A program made the translations under genes and the position numbers. Of a DNA stretch of 64,000 nt, positions 16,873 to 26,119 are shown in pieces. Position 1 is the stretch's first letter. Every line of letters begins with the position of its first letter. The stretch is from Paracoccaceae bacterium. Lineage in GTDB: Bacteria; Pseudomonadota; Alphaproteobacteria; Rhodobacterales; Rhodobacteraceae. The stretch covers positions 124,001-188,000 of the forward strand of contig JANSXY010000005.1 in assembly GCA_024742695.1 (NCBI GenBank), read 5' to 3'. The notes beneath the pieces were generated by a model, which worked only from the letters and a program-made list of their open reading frames with translations, did no database searches and was not told where the DNA came from.

Positions 16873-17835
16873 TCATTCCTTTCGCAAGGGGCGGGACAGA
16901 AGGGTTTCGACGGCCTGGCCGACGCTGGCGTGGCCGTCGATCAGCGCGGTGACCATCGCGGCCACCGGCATCTCGAGCCCGTGGCGGGCGGCCAGCGCGA
17001 CGGCGGCGCGGGCGGTGGCCGCGCCCTCGACCGTGATGCCGGGATCGAAGCGCGCGCCCTCGCCCAGCGCCTGGCCGAAACGGAAGTTGCGTGACTGGGC
17101 CGAGGTGCAGGTGAGCACCATGTCGCCGAAGCCCGACAGGCCCATCAGGGTTTCCGGCCGCGCGCCCAGCGCGGCGGCGAGGCGGATGAGTTCGGCGAAG
17201 CCCCGGGTCATCAGCGCGGCGCGGGCGCTGTCGCCCAGCCCGGCGCCGATCACCACGCCGGCGGCGATGGCGATCACGTTCTTCAGCGCCCCGCCCAGTT
17301 CCGCGCCGGCGGTGTCGGTGGTGCGGTAAAGCCGCAGGACCGGGGTGGCGAGATCGGCCTGAAGCCCCGCGCCCGCCGCCTCGTCGGCGCAGGCCAGCGC
17401 CAGCGCGGTGGGCAGCCCGCGGGCGATGTCGGCGGCGAAGGACGGGCCGGTCAACACCGCCGGCAGCGCGCCGGGGCAGGCGGCGCGGATCACCGCAACC
17501 GGCCCCCGCCCGGTCGCCAGGTCGATCCCCTTGGCGCAGGCCACCAGCGCCCGGCCGTCCAATGCCGGGGCGTGGGCGGCCAGGGTGCCCGCCAGCGCCT
17601 GCATCGGCACGGCCAGCAGAACCGTGCCGCCGGGATAATCCGCGATTTCCGCCGTGACAGAGACGGTTTCGGGCAGGTCGATCCCCGGCAGCCGGCGATC
17701 GTTGCGCCGGTCGCGCGCGATCTCGGCGGCATGGGCCGTGTCGCGCGCCCAAAGCGCCACCTGCCGCCCGTCGCGCGCCAGCGCCACCGCCAGCGCCGTG
17801 CCGAAGGCACCCGCGCCAAGGACCGTCACGCTCAT
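16873..17835 (-). CDS. gpsA: Glycerol-3-phosphate dehydrogenase [NAD(P)+]
   Basis: GpsA reduces dihydroxyacetone phosphate to sn-glycerol-3-phosphate for phospholipid synthesis. 320 residues with the N-terminal Rossmann motif [10 protein letters not shown], the catalytic lysine in [12 protein letters not shown], and [14 protein letters not shown]. The start overlaps the tsaD stop as ATGA. The tsaD-gpsA order is common in alphaproteobacteria. Confidence 0.96.
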   Translation of the reverse strand: MSVTVLGAGAFGTALAVALARDGRQVALWARDTAHAAEIARDRRNDRRLPGIDLPETVSVTAEIADYPGGTVLLAVPMQALAGTLAAHAPALDGRALVACAKGIDLATGRGPVAVIRAACPGALPAVLTGPSFAADIARGLPTALALACADEAAGAGLQADLATPVLRLYRTTDTAGAELGGALKNVIAIAAGVVIGAGLGDSARAALMTRGFAELIRLAAALGARPETLMGLSGFGDMVLTCTSAQSRNFRFGQALGEGARFDPGITVEGAATARAAVALAARHGLEMPVAAMVTALIDGHASVGQAVETLLSRPLRKE

Positions 17836-18938
17836 GCCTTGGCGCCTTTCCGGCCCGAGCCGATCAGCGCCGGGCGCGCGGTGTCCAGCGGCCAGCGCGG
17901 CCGCGCGGCCAGGTCCAGCCCGTCATGGTGGCCGGCGCGCAGCCGCTCGATCCCGGCCCAGGCGATCATCGCGGCATTGTCGGTGCACAGCGACAAGGGC
18001 GGCGCGACGAAACGCAGGCCCGCCGCCTGTGCCACGCCCTCCAGCGCGGCGCGGATCGTGCTGTTCGCCGCCACCCCGCCGGCCACGGCGAAGGCCTTGG
18101 CGCCTGCGCCGTGGTCCCGCAGCGCCCGGCGGGACTTTTCCGCCAGCACGTCCGTCACCGCCGCCTGGAAGCCGGCGCAAAGATCGGCCCGGTCGGCGCG
18201 CGTCAGCCCGCCCTTCTCCGCCACCAGCGCGTCGCGGGCGCGCACCAGCGCGGTCTTCAGCCCCGAAAACGACAGGTCGCACCCCGGCCGGTCCAGAAGC
18301 GGCCGGGGAAAGGCGAAGCGGGCCGGGTCGCCGGCCTTCGCCTCGGCCTCCACCGCCGGGCCGCCGGGCTGCGGCAGGCCCAGCAGCTTGGCGGTCTTGT
18401 CGAAGGCTTCGCCCGGCGCGTCGTCGATCGTGCCGCCAAGGCGGTGGAATGTTTCCGCGCCCTCCACCCTCAGAAACTGGCAATGCCCGCCGGACACCAG
18501 CAGCATCAGGTAGGGAAAGGCCAGCCCGTCGGTCAGCCGCGGCGTCAGCGCATGGCCGGCAAGGTGGTTGACGCCGACCAGCGGCAGGCCCGCGCCCGCC
18601 GCGATGCCCTTGGCGCACATCACCCCGGCCATCACCCCGCCGATCAGGCCCGGCCCGGCCGTCACCGCCACCGCGTCGATCCGGTCCAGCCCCAGCCCGG
18701 CCCGGTCCAGCGCCGCCTCGACGCAGAGGTCGAGCTTCTCGGCATGGGCGCGGGCGGCCAGTTCCGGCACCACGCCGCCGAAGGCCGCGTGCAGGTCGGT
18801 CTGCCCGGCGACGACCGAGGACAGGATCTGCCGCTCGCCGTCCCCGGCGCGCACCACGGCGGCTGCGGTATCGTCGCAGCTGCTCTCGATCCCGAGAACG
18901 GTAAGGCCCTGGTCCATCGGCGCGGCGGTTGCTTGCAT
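17832..18938 (-). CDS. tsaD: tRNA threonylcarbamoyltransferase TsaD
   Basis: Transfers the threonylcarbamoyl group to A37 of ANN-reading tRNAs, together with TsaB and TsaE. 368 residues. Metal ligands and family motifs are visible: [19 protein letters not shown], the VNHLAGHA block with HxxGH spacing, LVSGGHCQ, and the C-terminal [15 protein letters not shown] at 18938; a second ATG seven codons later is an alternative. Divergent from hemD across 63 bp. Confidence 0.96.
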   Translation of the reverse strand: MQATAAPMDQGLTVLGIESSCDDTAAAVVRAGDGERQILSSVVAGQTDLHAAFGGVVPELAARAHAEKLDLCVEAALDRAGLGLDRIDAVAVTAGPGLIGGVMAGVMCAKGIAAGAGLPLVGVNHLAGHALTPRLTDGLAFPYLMLLVSGGHCQFLRVEGAETFHRLGGTIDDAPGEAFDKTAKLLGLPQPGGPAVEAEAKAGDPARFAFPRPLLDRPGCDLSFSGLKTALVRARDALVAEKGGLTRADRADLCAGFQAAVTDVLAEKSRRALRDHGAGAKAFAVAGGVAANSTIRAALEGVAQAAGLRFVAPPLSLCTDNAAMIAWAGIERLRAGHHDGLDLAARPRWPLDTARPALIGSGRKGAKA

Positions 18939-19001
18939 GACCCAGCGCAGGTAACACCCGCAACGGGCCCCGGCAATCCCGCCCGGGGCCGGGAGGGGCG
19001 C

Positions 19002-19724
19002 GTGAACCCGGAGCTGCCGATCCTGCTACTGACCCGCCCGGCGCCACAGGCCCGGCGCTTCGCCGAGGCGGCGCGGGACCGGTGCGGGGCCGGGCTGCGG
19101 ATCGTCCTGTCACCCCTGATGGTGCCCGAACTGCTGAACCCGGACCTGCCGCTGCAGGGTCTTCGCGGGCTGATCTTCACCTCCGAGACCGGGGTGGAGG
19201 GCTTCGCCCGGCTCAGCGGCCGGCGCGACCTGCCCGCGCATTGCGTGGGCGAAACCACGGCCCGGGCGGCGCGGGACGAGGGCTTCACCGTCGCCACGAT
19301 CGGGCCGGGCACGGCCGCGGCGCTGGCCGATCTGCTGGCCGGGGCCGTCGAGGGGCCGCTGCTATGGCCGCGCGGGGCCGAGGCGGCGGTGGATATCGCC
19401 GCGCGGCTGGCCGCGGCGGGGCTGCCGGTGCGCGCGGCCACGGTCTACCGGCAGGCGCCCTGCCCGGCCACGCCCGAGGCCGTGTCCGCGCTGGCCGGGT
19501 CCGCCCCGGTGATCCTGCCGCTGTTCTCCGCCAGGTCCGCCCTGCTGGCCGCCGCCGCCTGGCCCGCCCGCCAGGCGCCCCTGTTCGTCGCGGCGATCAG
19601 CCCCGCGGTGGCGCAGGCGGCGGCCCGGCTGGCGCCCGACCGGATGATCCCTGCCGCGCGGCCCGATGCCGAGGCGATGCTGGAGGCGACAGTCGCGCTT
19701 CTTGCCGCGGCACAGCCGGGTTGA
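19002..19724 (+). CDS. hemD: Uroporphyrinogen-III synthase
   Basis: HemD cyclises hydroxymethylbilane to uroporphyrinogen III for haem, bacteriochlorophyll and cobalamin synthesis. 240 residues from a GTG at 19002 that has GGGAGGGG upstream. HemD is poorly conserved, but [30 protein letters not shown] and ATVYRQ are recognisable, and divergence from tsaD with mic60 and hemY downstream is a known alphaproteobacterial order. Confidence 0.88.
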   Translation: MNPELPILLLTRPAPQARRFAEAARDRCGAGLRIVLSPLMVPELLNPDLPLQGLRGLIFTSETGVEGFARLSGRRDLPAHCVGETTARAARDEGFTVATIGPGTAAALADLLAGAVEGPLLWPRGAEAAVDIAARLAAAGLPVRAATVYRQAPCPATPEAVSALAGSAPVILPLFSARSALLAAAAWPARQAPLFVAAISPAVAQAAARLAPDRMIPAARPDAEAMLEATVALLAAAQPG

Positions 19725-19782
19725 GCCGCCCCGCCCCAGTATCTAGATTGCGAATCGGAGCGATTGCCGAAGGAGCCTGCCC

Positions 19783-21312
19783 GTGCCGAAACCGACCGAA
19801 GACAAAGACGGGGCGGAACGGGCGGCGGAGCCCGGGACCGAACCTTCGACCGGCGACGGCGGCACCGGAACCGGAACCGCCGAGACCGAAGAACTCGAAC
19901 CCGATCGGGACGTTGGGGCAGGACCCGAGGCGGAAACGCCCGCGGATGCCGCGCCCGAAGAGGCCGGCGCCCCAGGCGAAACGACCGCCGGCGAGGGCGA
20001 CGGCCCCGTACCGGAGCCCGAGGAGGGCGCAGACCGGACCGGCGAGGCCGGGGCGGCCGACGAACCCCCACCAGCGGCCGAAGCCGAGGCACCGGAACCG
20101 GAGGCGCAGGATCGCGCCGCCGAAGCGACCGACACCGCCGAGACCCCGGCGCGGGCCGCCAGCGCGCCCGCCGATCCCGCGCCGCGTGGCGGAACCGGCG
20201 CGGCGATCCTCGCCGGGCTGATCGGCGCCGTCGTGGGCTTCGGCGGATCGATCCTCGCGCTGGGCGGCGGGCTTGTGCAGATCCCGCCCGATCCGGCCGT
20301 CGCCGCCCTGCGCGGCGACCTGTCCGACCTGTCGCGGAATGCCGAGGCCACGGCGGAGCAGCTTGCAACCCTGTCCGGCGCCGTCGAAACCGCGGGCCAG
20401 CGTCTTGAAACGGTGGAGGCCGCGGCGTCCGAGGCGGCCGCCGCGGCGGCCAACGTGCCGGTGCCGGACCTTGGCCCGATCGACGCCGGTCTCGCCGCGC
20501 TTTCCGACCGCCTCGACGCGCTCGACACGCGCCTGACGGAGCTCGAAAAACGCCCGGTCGAAGGTGGCGCGGCCTCGGCCAGCGCGCTGGAGGCCTTCGA
20601 CCGCGAGATGGCCGAGATGCGCGCGGCGCTGGAGGCGGCGCGCACCGGTGCCGCGGAAACCGAAGCCCGGATCGCCGCGCTGGTGGCCGAGGCCGAGGCG
20701 CGCTTCGCCGGGCTGGCCGGCGCGGCGGAGGGCCGGATCAAGGCCGAGGTCGCCAGGGCCGAATCCCTGGTGGCCGAGCGCGAGGCGCAGGCATTGGCCG
20801 AGGCCGAGGCCGCCGCGCGCGAGGCGGCCGACCTGCGCGCGCGGGCCGCGCAATCGGCGTTGTCGGCCGCCCTGTCGGCGGATCGCCCGATCGTTCCGGC
20901 GCTTGAGGAACTCGCCGCCGCCGGGGTCGAACTGCCGGCGGATCTGTCGGGCATCGCCGAACCGCCCAGCCAGGCGGAGCTGGAAGCGGCGTTCCCCGAC
21001 GCCGCGCGCCGGGCGCTGGCCACCGCATTGCGCGACGACGCCGGCGACGAAAGCCTTGGCGACCGGGCGCTGGCCTTCCTGCGCGCGCAAAGCGGCGCAC
21101 GCTCGCTGACACCGCGCGCCGGCGACGATGCCGACGCGATCCTGTCGCGGGCCGAGGCGGCGCTGCGCGAGGCGGATCTCGACGGGGCGCTGACCGAGAT
21201 CGCGGCGCTGCCCGATCCGGTGCGGGCTGAGATGGCCGAATGGGTCGAACGGGCCGAGGCGCGCCGCGCCGTGGCCGACGCGGTCGCGGCACTTGCCGCC
21301 CCTGCGCGCTGA
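19783..21312 (+). CDS. Mitofilin/Mic60-like inner membrane protein (COG4223)
   Basis: A 509-residue protein. An acidic, proline- and glutamate-rich N-terminal domain spans about residues 1-135. One transmembrane helix follows at about 139-163 (ILAGLIGAVVGFGGSILAL). A long Ala/Glu coiled coil runs to about 370, and a C-terminal mitofilin-like domain ends the protein. Alphaproteobacterial Mic60 is known to shape intracytoplasmic membranes and is typically encoded with haem genes, as here. Start GTG at 19783 with AGGAG upstream. The function is inferred from architecture and context. Confidence 0.82.
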   Translation: MPKPTEDKDGAERAAEPGTEPSTGDGGTGTGTAETEELEPDRDVGAGPEAETPADAAPEEAGAPGETTAGEGDGPVPEPEEGADRTGEAGAADEPPPAAEAEAPEPEAQDRAAEATDTAETPARAASAPADPAPRGGTGAAILAGLIGAVVGFGGSILALGGGLVQIPPDPAVAALRGDLSDLSRNAEATAEQLATLSGAVETAGQRLETVEAAASEAAAAAANVPVPDLGPIDAGLAALSDRLDALDTRLTELEKRPVEGGAASASALEAFDREMAEMRAALEAARTGAAETEARIAALVAEAEARFAGLAGAAEGRIKAEVARAESLVAEREAQALAEAEAAAREAADLRARAAQSALSAALSADRPIVPALEELAAAGVELPADLSGIAEPPSQAELEAAFPDAARRALATALRDDAGDESLGDRALAFLRAQSGARSLTPRAGDDADAILSRAEAALREADLDGALTEIAALPDPVRAEMAEWVERAEARRAVADAVAALAAPAR

Positions 21313-21322
21313 GGAGGCGGGA

Positions 21323-22840
21323 ATGCTCTGGTCGCTCATCAAGATCCTGATCTTCGTCGCGCTGGTCGCGGGCCTCACGCTGGGGGCCGGCGAACTGATC
21401 GACCGTGGCGGCGCGCTGCGGATCGCCGTCGGCGGTTGGGAATTCACGCTGGAGCCGGTGCAGGCGATCATCGCCGGGATCGTGGCGCTGGTGGCGCTGT
21501 GGATCGTGCTGCGGCTGATCGGCCTTCTGGTGGCGGTGCTGCGCTTCGTCTCGGGCGACGAGACGGCGGTGTCGCGCTATTTCAGCCGCAACCGCGAACG
21601 CAAGGGCTACCAGGCGCTGTCGGAGGGGATGCTGGCGCTGGCCTCGGGCGAGGGCCGGCTGGCGCTGTCGAAGGCGGCCAAGGCGGAACGCTACCTGCAC
21701 CGCCCGGAACTGACCGACCTGCTGACCGCGCAGGCCGCCGAGATGATCGGCGACGGCGCGAAGGCCGGCGAGGTCTACCGCCGGCTGCTGGGCGACGATC
21801 GCACCCGCTTTGTCGGCATCCGCGGACTGATGCGCCAGAAACTGGCCGAGGGCGATACCGGAACGGCGATGAAACTGGCGGAAAAGGCCTTCGCGCTGAA
21901 GCCCCGGCATGACGAGGTTCAGGACACCCTGCTGAAGCTGCAGGCCGACACCGGCGACTGGAAGGGCGCGCGCGGCACGCTGGGCGCCAAGCTCAAGCAG
22001 GGCAAGCTGCCGCGCGATGTCTACCGCCGCCGCGACGCGGTGCTGGCGTTGCAGGAGGCGCGCGAGGTCTTCGCCGAGGGTGCGACGATCGAGGCGCGCG
22101 AGGCCGCCATCGCCGCCAACCGCGCCTCGCCCGACCTGATCCCGGCGGCGGTGCTGGCCGCGCGCGGTCTGGTCGAAGAGGGCAAGGCCCGGCAGGCGCA
22201 GCGGGTTCTGAAGAAGGCTTGGGAGGCGCAGCCGCATCCCGATCTGGCTGCCGCCTATGCCGCAATCGAACCCGACGAAGCGCCGTCGGAGCGGCTCAAG
22301 CGGTTCGAGCCGTTGCTGCGGCTGAAGCCCTATGACGAGGAAACGCGGATGCTGCGCGCCGAGCTGAACCTCGCCGCCGAGGATTTCCCGGCCGCGCGGC
22401 GGGCGATGGGCAAGCTGGCCGAAACCCACCCGACGGCACGGACCCTGACGATCATGGCCGCGATCGCCCGCGGCGAGGGCGCGGACGACAGCGAGGTGCG
22501 CGGCTGGCTTGCCCGCGCGCTGACGGCCAGCCGCGGCCCGCAATGGGTCTGCGACAAGTGCCACAACATCCAGGCCGGCTGGGCACCGGTCTGCGACAGC
22601 TGCGGCGGCTTCGACACGCTGAGCTGGCGCGAACCGCCCGGCGGCGGCGCGCCGCTGCCCGGCGGCGCGGGGATGCTGCCGCTGATCGTCGGCACCCCGC
22701 CGGCGCCCGAAGCGGCCGGCGACACGGAGAACGGGGCCACCCCGGTGCCCGACGCCGCGGCCGAGGAGATCGGCGATCCGGACAGGTCGCAGCCCGAGGC
22801 CGTCGACCTGGCCCGCGGCGCGGAACCGGGGAAAAAATAG
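21323..22840 (+). CDS. hemY: HemY-like TPR membrane protein with C-terminal zinc ribbon
   Basis: 505 residues, starting MLWSLIKILIFVALVAG. Two transmembrane segments (about 1-25 and 45-75) precede a TPR-like helical region. The proteobacterial HemY N-terminal family is linked to haem synthesis by gene location, but its biochemical role is not settled. Near residue 410 is a rubredoxin-like pair of knuckles, CDKCHNIQAGW then CDSCGGF, which suggests metal binding. The last 70 residues are low-complexity. Lies 10 bp after mic60, with GAGGAGG upstream. Confidence 0.85.
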   Translation: MLWSLIKILIFVALVAGLTLGAGELIDRGGALRIAVGGWEFTLEPVQAIIAGIVALVALWIVLRLIGLLVAVLRFVSGDETAVSRYFSRNRERKGYQALSEGMLALASGEGRLALSKAAKAERYLHRPELTDLLTAQAAEMIGDGAKAGEVYRRLLGDDRTRFVGIRGLMRQKLAEGDTGTAMKLAEKAFALKPRHDEVQDTLLKLQADTGDWKGARGTLGAKLKQGKLPRDVYRRRDAVLALQEAREVFAEGATIEAREAAIAANRASPDLIPAAVLAARGLVEEGKARQAQRVLKKAWEAQPHPDLAAAYAAIEPDEAPSERLKRFEPLLRLKPYDEETRMLRAELNLAAEDFPAARRAMGKLAETHPTARTLTIMAAIARGEGADDSEVRGWLARALTASRGPQWVCDKCHNIQAGWAPVCDSCGGFDTLSWREPPGGGAPLPGGAGMLPLIVGTPPAPEAAGDTENGATPVPDAAAEEIGDPDRSQPEAVDLARGAEPGKK

Positions 22841-22913
22841 GGCTACACAAGGCCCGGCGAAGGTGCTATCCGCGCCCCTGCCTCCGGCAGCGCACGCCGG
22901 AGCGCAGGGAAGT

Positions 22914-22989
22914 GCCGGTGTAGCTCAGCTGGTAGAGCACGTCATTCGTAATGATGGGGTCGGGGGTTCGAGTCCCTTCACCGGCACCA
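22914..22989 (+). tRNA. tRNA-Thr (anticodon CGT)
   Basis: A full cloverleaf can be drawn. The acceptor GCCGGTG pairs with CACCGGC. The D arm is GCTC...GAGC. The anticodon arm CGTCA-TTCGTAA-TGATG carries anticodon CGT. The T arm loop is TTCGAGT, and CCA is encoded. It reads codon ACG. Its 3' end is the integration site of the following genomic island. Confidence 0.97.
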
Positions 22990-23003
22990 CTTCTCTCTCC
23001 GAA
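22969..23003 (+). repeat. attL: 3' end of tRNA-Thr
   Basis: 35 bases beginning CGAGTCCCTTCACCGG and ending TCTCTCCGAA. They cover the T arm, acceptor and CCA of tRNA-Thr plus 14 bases downstream. Repeated at 32855-32888 with one base missing. Confidence 0.9.
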
Positions 23004-23021
23004 CAAGTCCAAAGACATCCA

Positions 23022-23047
23022 CAAAACCCTGTGATATAAGGGTTTTG
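23022..23047 (+). terminator. Hairpin downstream of tRNA-Thr
   Basis: A perfect 9-bp inverted repeat, CAAAACCCT and AGGGTTTTG, with an 8-base loop, just inside the left end of the island. It probably terminates tRNA-Thr transcription. A comparable stem (GCAAGAC and GTCTTGC) lies just outside the right end and may be the original terminator. Confidence 0.5.
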
Positions 23048-23091
23048 CGATGTCCTCGTTGTCCGGGTTGATCCGACAAGACCCGAGGAGA

Positions 23092-23122
23092 TGCCCCCAG
23101 GTTGGGGGCAGAATTGGGGGCA
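23092..23122. repeat. Left-end GGGGGCA repeats (possible integrase arm sites)
   Basis: TGCCCCC at 23092-23098 faces two direct copies of GGGGGCA at 23104-23110 and 23116-23122, 12 bp apart. A further TGCCCCC lies at 23146-23152. The same 12-bp-spaced pair is found inside the right end at 32779-32797. Confidence 0.55.
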
Positions 23123-23154
23123 TCGAGTCGTTGCTCGAAAGAGGATGCCCCCAG

Positions 23155-24348
23155 ATGCCCCTGACCGACGCGAAGCTGCGAACGCTCAAGCCCAAGGACA
23201 AGCCCTACAAGGTGGGCGACTTCCAGGGGCTCTACGTCACTGTCACTCCGACCGGCTCTTGCCTGTGGCACCTGAAGTATCGGTTCGAGGGGCGGGAGAA
23301 GCGGCTGTCCTTCGGCATGTATCCCGAGGTCAGCCTGGCCGACGCCCGGAGGCAGCGGGACGCCGCGCGCGCGGTGCTGGCACGGGGAGAGGATCCCGGC
23401 GAGGTTAAGAAAGAGGCCAAGCGTGCGTCCGCCGTGCGGGATGCCGAGACCTTCAAGAAGCAGGCGGAGGTCTACAAGGCGAAGCTTCTGGCCGAGAACA
23501 AGGCGCCGGCGACCCGCGACAAGGCGGCGTGGCTGCTGGACATGGCGCTTGCCGAGTTCGGTGACCTGCCGATATCGCAGATCACCGCGCCGATGGTCCT
23601 GCAATGCCTCAGGAAGGTCGAAGCGAAGGGCAACTACGAAACCGCGAAGCGTCTGCGGTCGAAGATCGGCGCTGTCTTCCGTCTGGCCATCGCCAGTGGG
23701 CTGGCCGAGACCGACCCGACCTATCCCCTCCGCGATGCCCTGATCCGACCGCAGGCCAAGCACAGGGCCGCGATCACCGACCCCAAGAGACTGGGCGAGC
23801 TGCTGCGCGCGATCGACGAGTTCCATGGCCAGGCCATCACGCGGATCGGCCTGCAACTTCTCGCGCTTCTCGCGCCACGGCCCGGCGAGTTGCGTCAGGC
23901 AAAGTGGGAAGAGTTCGACCTGGAGGCCGCGATCTGGACGGTTCCCGCCGAGCGTATGAAGATGCGCCGCCCGCACCGGGTGCCTTTGCCTGGGCAGGCG
24001 GTGACGCTCCTGCGGGATCTGTCGTCCCTGACCGGGTCAGGGGCCTTCGTCCTGCCGTCCTTGGTCTCGACCCAGCGACCGATGAGCGAGAACACCCTCA
24101 ACACCGCCTTGCGCCGCATGGGGTTCGGTGCCGACGAGATGACCTCGCATGGCTTCCGCGCGACCTTCTCGACCATCGCGAACGAAAGCGGCCTGTGGAA
24201 TCCCGATGCAATCGAGCGGGCGCTGGCCCATGTCGACAAGAACGCCGTGCGCCGGGCCTACACCCGCGGCGAGCACTGGGACGAACGGGTGAGGCTGGCC
24301 GAGTGGTGGGCTGGATTCCTACAGGAGGCGCGGGCAAAGTCAGGGTGA
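23155..24348 (+). CDS. Tyrosine integrase of the tRNA-Thr island (DUF4102 type)
   Basis: P4-like site-specific recombinase that presumably inserts and excises the island. 397 residues. The N-terminal DUF4102 arm-binding domain (about 1-90) contains LYVTVTPTGSCLWHLKYR and YPEVSLADARRQRD. The core-binding and catalytic domains have the arginine in APRPGELRQAKW, HGFR in TSHGFRATFST, a histidine in LAHVDKN, and the nucleophilic tyrosine in RRAYTRGEHW. ATG at 23155; the frame is open further up to 23050, but that part holds the repeat sites. Confidence 0.93.
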   Translation: MPLTDAKLRTLKPKDKPYKVGDFQGLYVTVTPTGSCLWHLKYRFEGREKRLSFGMYPEVSLADARRQRDAARAVLARGEDPGEVKKEAKRASAVRDAETFKKQAEVYKAKLLAENKAPATRDKAAWLLDMALAEFGDLPISQITAPMVLQCLRKVEAKGNYETAKRLRSKIGAVFRLAIASGLAETDPTYPLRDALIRPQAKHRAAITDPKRLGELLRAIDEFHGQAITRIGLQLLALLAPRPGELRQAKWEEFDLEAAIWTVPAERMKMRRPHRVPLPGQAVTLLRDLSSLTGSGAFVLPSLVSTQRPMSENTLNTALRRMGFGADEMTSHGFRATFSTIANESGLWNPDAIERALAHVDKNAVRRAYTRGEHWDERVRLAEWWAGFLQEARAKSG

Positions 24349-24370
24349 TCGAAATGAACCCGAGGTCCTG

Positions 24371-25297
24371 ATGGACGAAGAGGAAGCAGCGTTTCGGAAG
24401 AAGCGCAACGCCATGATCCTCAACGCGATCGGCGGAACCCTTCTCCTGACATTCGAGCCGCAGGATCCTTTGCTGCTTGGTGAGGAGTTTGAGCAGCGCT
24501 CGAAGACCCTTTTCGACAGTCTGGATAAACGCCGTCGTCGCCTCGTAAGTTATCTCAGGGCGCTGCCTTTCGATGTGATCCAGTCCGAGTTCTCGGAGCG
24601 CGGCTTCCCAACTTCACCGGAGCAAAAGGAATGGTTCGACCGGGAGCGCTTCGACATGAGGCGCTACGAAGCGAAGCTTACCACATGGGACATGGCCCAG
24701 TTCGATGAGAGGACCGCGCTGGCCGACGCCGACTACTGGTCGAAGGTCGCTTACCTGACGATGGATGAGGCGGTGCTCCTCTCGGCTGGTCTGAACCCAT
24801 CGGAGCACGCCATCAGAGCGTTGAATCGCGGAAGCGACCGCGGGAAGCTTGATCCGGCGACGGCGTTTCTTCGGCAGCGCCGGGATCTTTTTCGTCGTGC
24901 GCTCGACCCGGGCCAGAACGATCTGAAGCTTACGCCGGGCAAGGTTCTCCGCTGGATCAGGCAGGTGAATCTTGAGGTTCATCCAAGGTTTCGCTGCATT
25001 CTCGAAACGATCGAGCGAGCCGAGATGTCTCCCCAAGACGTCAGCAGCCCTCCCGTGACGGAGATGTCCTCGGAAATCGGCCGGATCGACCCGCGCGAGA
25101 AGACCTCGATGGCAAAGCTCTTGGTGCTCATCGCCATCGATGCGTATGGCTACGACCCACGCGCCAATAGAAGCCCCATTCCGAACGAGATCGAAGGCAT
25201 CGCGCATCGCAACGGCGTCGGCCTGACAGCTGAGACGATTCGGTCCTACCTCAGGCTGGGGGCTGAGCAGCTACCAACTGACTGGACCAAGGACTAA
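24371..25297 (+). CDS. Hypothetical island protein
   Basis: A 308-residue protein with no confident family assignment. The N-terminal third is basic and helical (DKRRRRLVSYLRAL). The middle contains YWSKVAYLTMDEAVLLSAGLNP, and the C-terminal block KLLVLIAIDAYGYDPRANRS is followed by a helix ending TIRSYLRLG. I have seen this C-terminal pattern in hypothetical proteins near integrases in alphaproteobacteria. Composition is visibly less GC-rich than the host genes. Lies 22 bp after the integrase and is likely co-transcribed. Confidence 0.7.
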   Translation: MDEEEAAFRKKRNAMILNAIGGTLLLTFEPQDPLLLGEEFEQRSKTLFDSLDKRRRRLVSYLRALPFDVIQSEFSERGFPTSPEQKEWFDRERFDMRRYEAKLTTWDMAQFDERTALADADYWSKVAYLTMDEAVLLSAGLNPSEHAIRALNRGSDRGKLDPATAFLRQRRDLFRRALDPGQNDLKLTPGKVLRWIRQVNLEVHPRFRCILETIERAEMSPQDVSSPPVTEMSSEIGRIDPREKTSMAKLLVLIAIDAYGYDPRANRSPIPNEIEGIAHRNGVGLTAETIRSYLRLGAEQLPTDWTKD

Positions 25298-25299
25298 GG

Positions 25300-25359
25300 C
25301 GCTAATCGCTTAGCGAATAGTGCAACAAGACACATTAGATATCAGACACTTGATCTAAT
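25300..25359. promoter_or_regulatory. Inverted repeats upstream of the AlpA-like gene
   Basis: The spacer 25298-25445 contains two inverted repeats. CGCTAA pairs with TTAGCG at 25300-25315, directly after the preceding stop. ATTAGAT pairs with ATCTAAT at 25334-25340 and 25353-25359. The second could be an operator for one of the regulators encoded next. Confidence 0.35.
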
Positions 25360-25445
25360 CGCGAACGCCCAAGGTCTGATCGCCCTACCGGCGCGTCGCC
25401 CGTTGCAGGTTCTGCTTGCACGAAGCGACACCGAGGCGAACCACA

Positions 25446-25652
25446 ATGAGCAGCACCACCTTTCCCCGCACCGGCCTTGTCCGGCTTTCCTCCATCCTCG
25501 CCCCTGATGGGCCGATCCCGGTTTCCAAGTCGACGTGGTGGCAGGGGGTCCGCGACGGACGCTTTCCCAAGCCTCTGAAGCTCGGCCCCCGCACGACCGT
25601 CTGGAAGGCCGAAGACATCCGGGCGCTGTTCGAAGATCGGTCGGATGCCTAA
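25446..25652 (+). CDS. AlpA-like phage regulatory protein
   Basis: A 68-residue MerR/AlpA-type winged helix protein. Family features are LVRLSSILAPDGPIPVSKST, WWQGVRDGRFPKPLKLGPRTTVW and the final KAEDIRALFE. AlpA-like proteins activate or repress integrase and excisionase genes of prophages and islands. The ATG at 25446 is the natural family start. It overlaps the next gene by 8 bp. Confidence 0.85.
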   Translation: MSSTTFPRTGLVRLSSILAPDGPIPVSKSTWWQGVRDGRFPKPLKLGPRTTVWKAEDIRALFEDRSDA

Positions 25653-26070
25653 GCTCCCCAATCCCCGAATGATCCGGTCGGCGCGGAGCTACACCATCCC
25701 GGAAGCGGCCGAGGCGCTGGGCGTCTCGGTCGGCACGGTGCGGGGGTGGGTGCGGCTGGGCCTTCGGCTTCTGAGCGGACAGCGGCCTTTCCTCATCCTA
25801 GGGTCCGACCTTCGCGGCTACCTCGAGGCGCGCCGCGCAAAGGGCAGGGTCCGGCTCGCGCCCGAGGAACTCTATTGCCTCTCCTGCAAGGCACCGCGGC
25901 GACCTTTTGGCATGCTGGTCGACTGGCACTGTCAGACCGCGAAGACCGCCCGCATGGTCGGCCTGTGCGAGGCCTGCGGAGGATCTTGCAACCGCATGGT
26001 GAGCGCCCGCGCGCTGCCTCGGATCAGAACGGTTTTCGACGTCGCCATCAAGGACGAGCCCGCACCCTAA
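25645..26070 (+). CDS. HTH (excisionase-like) protein with cysteine knuckles
   Basis: A 141-residue protein. The N-terminal helix-turn-helix SYTIPEAAEALGVSVGTVRGWVRLGL resembles excisionase/MerR-type domains. The C-terminal half has cysteines arranged as CLSCKAP, then a WHCQ, then CEACGGSCNRM, which may bind zinc. Sits between the AlpA-like gene and the second recombinase, so a directionality-factor role is likely but inferred. Confidence 0.7.
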   Translation: MPKLPNPRMIRSARSYTIPEAAEALGVSVGTVRGWVRLGLRLLSGQRPFLILGSDLRGYLEARRAKGRVRLAPEELYCLSCKAPRRPFGMLVDWHCQTAKTARMVGLCEACGGSCNRMVSARALPRIRTVFDVAIKDEPAP

Positions 26071-26119
26071 GGGAGACATCTTCCCCCCATTCTAACCGAC
26101 ACTTCGGAGGAAAAGACCG

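Noticed and set aside
22866-23201. Short minus-strand open frame across tRNA-Thr
   Set aside because: It runs through the tRNA gene and attL and cannot be a real protein gene.
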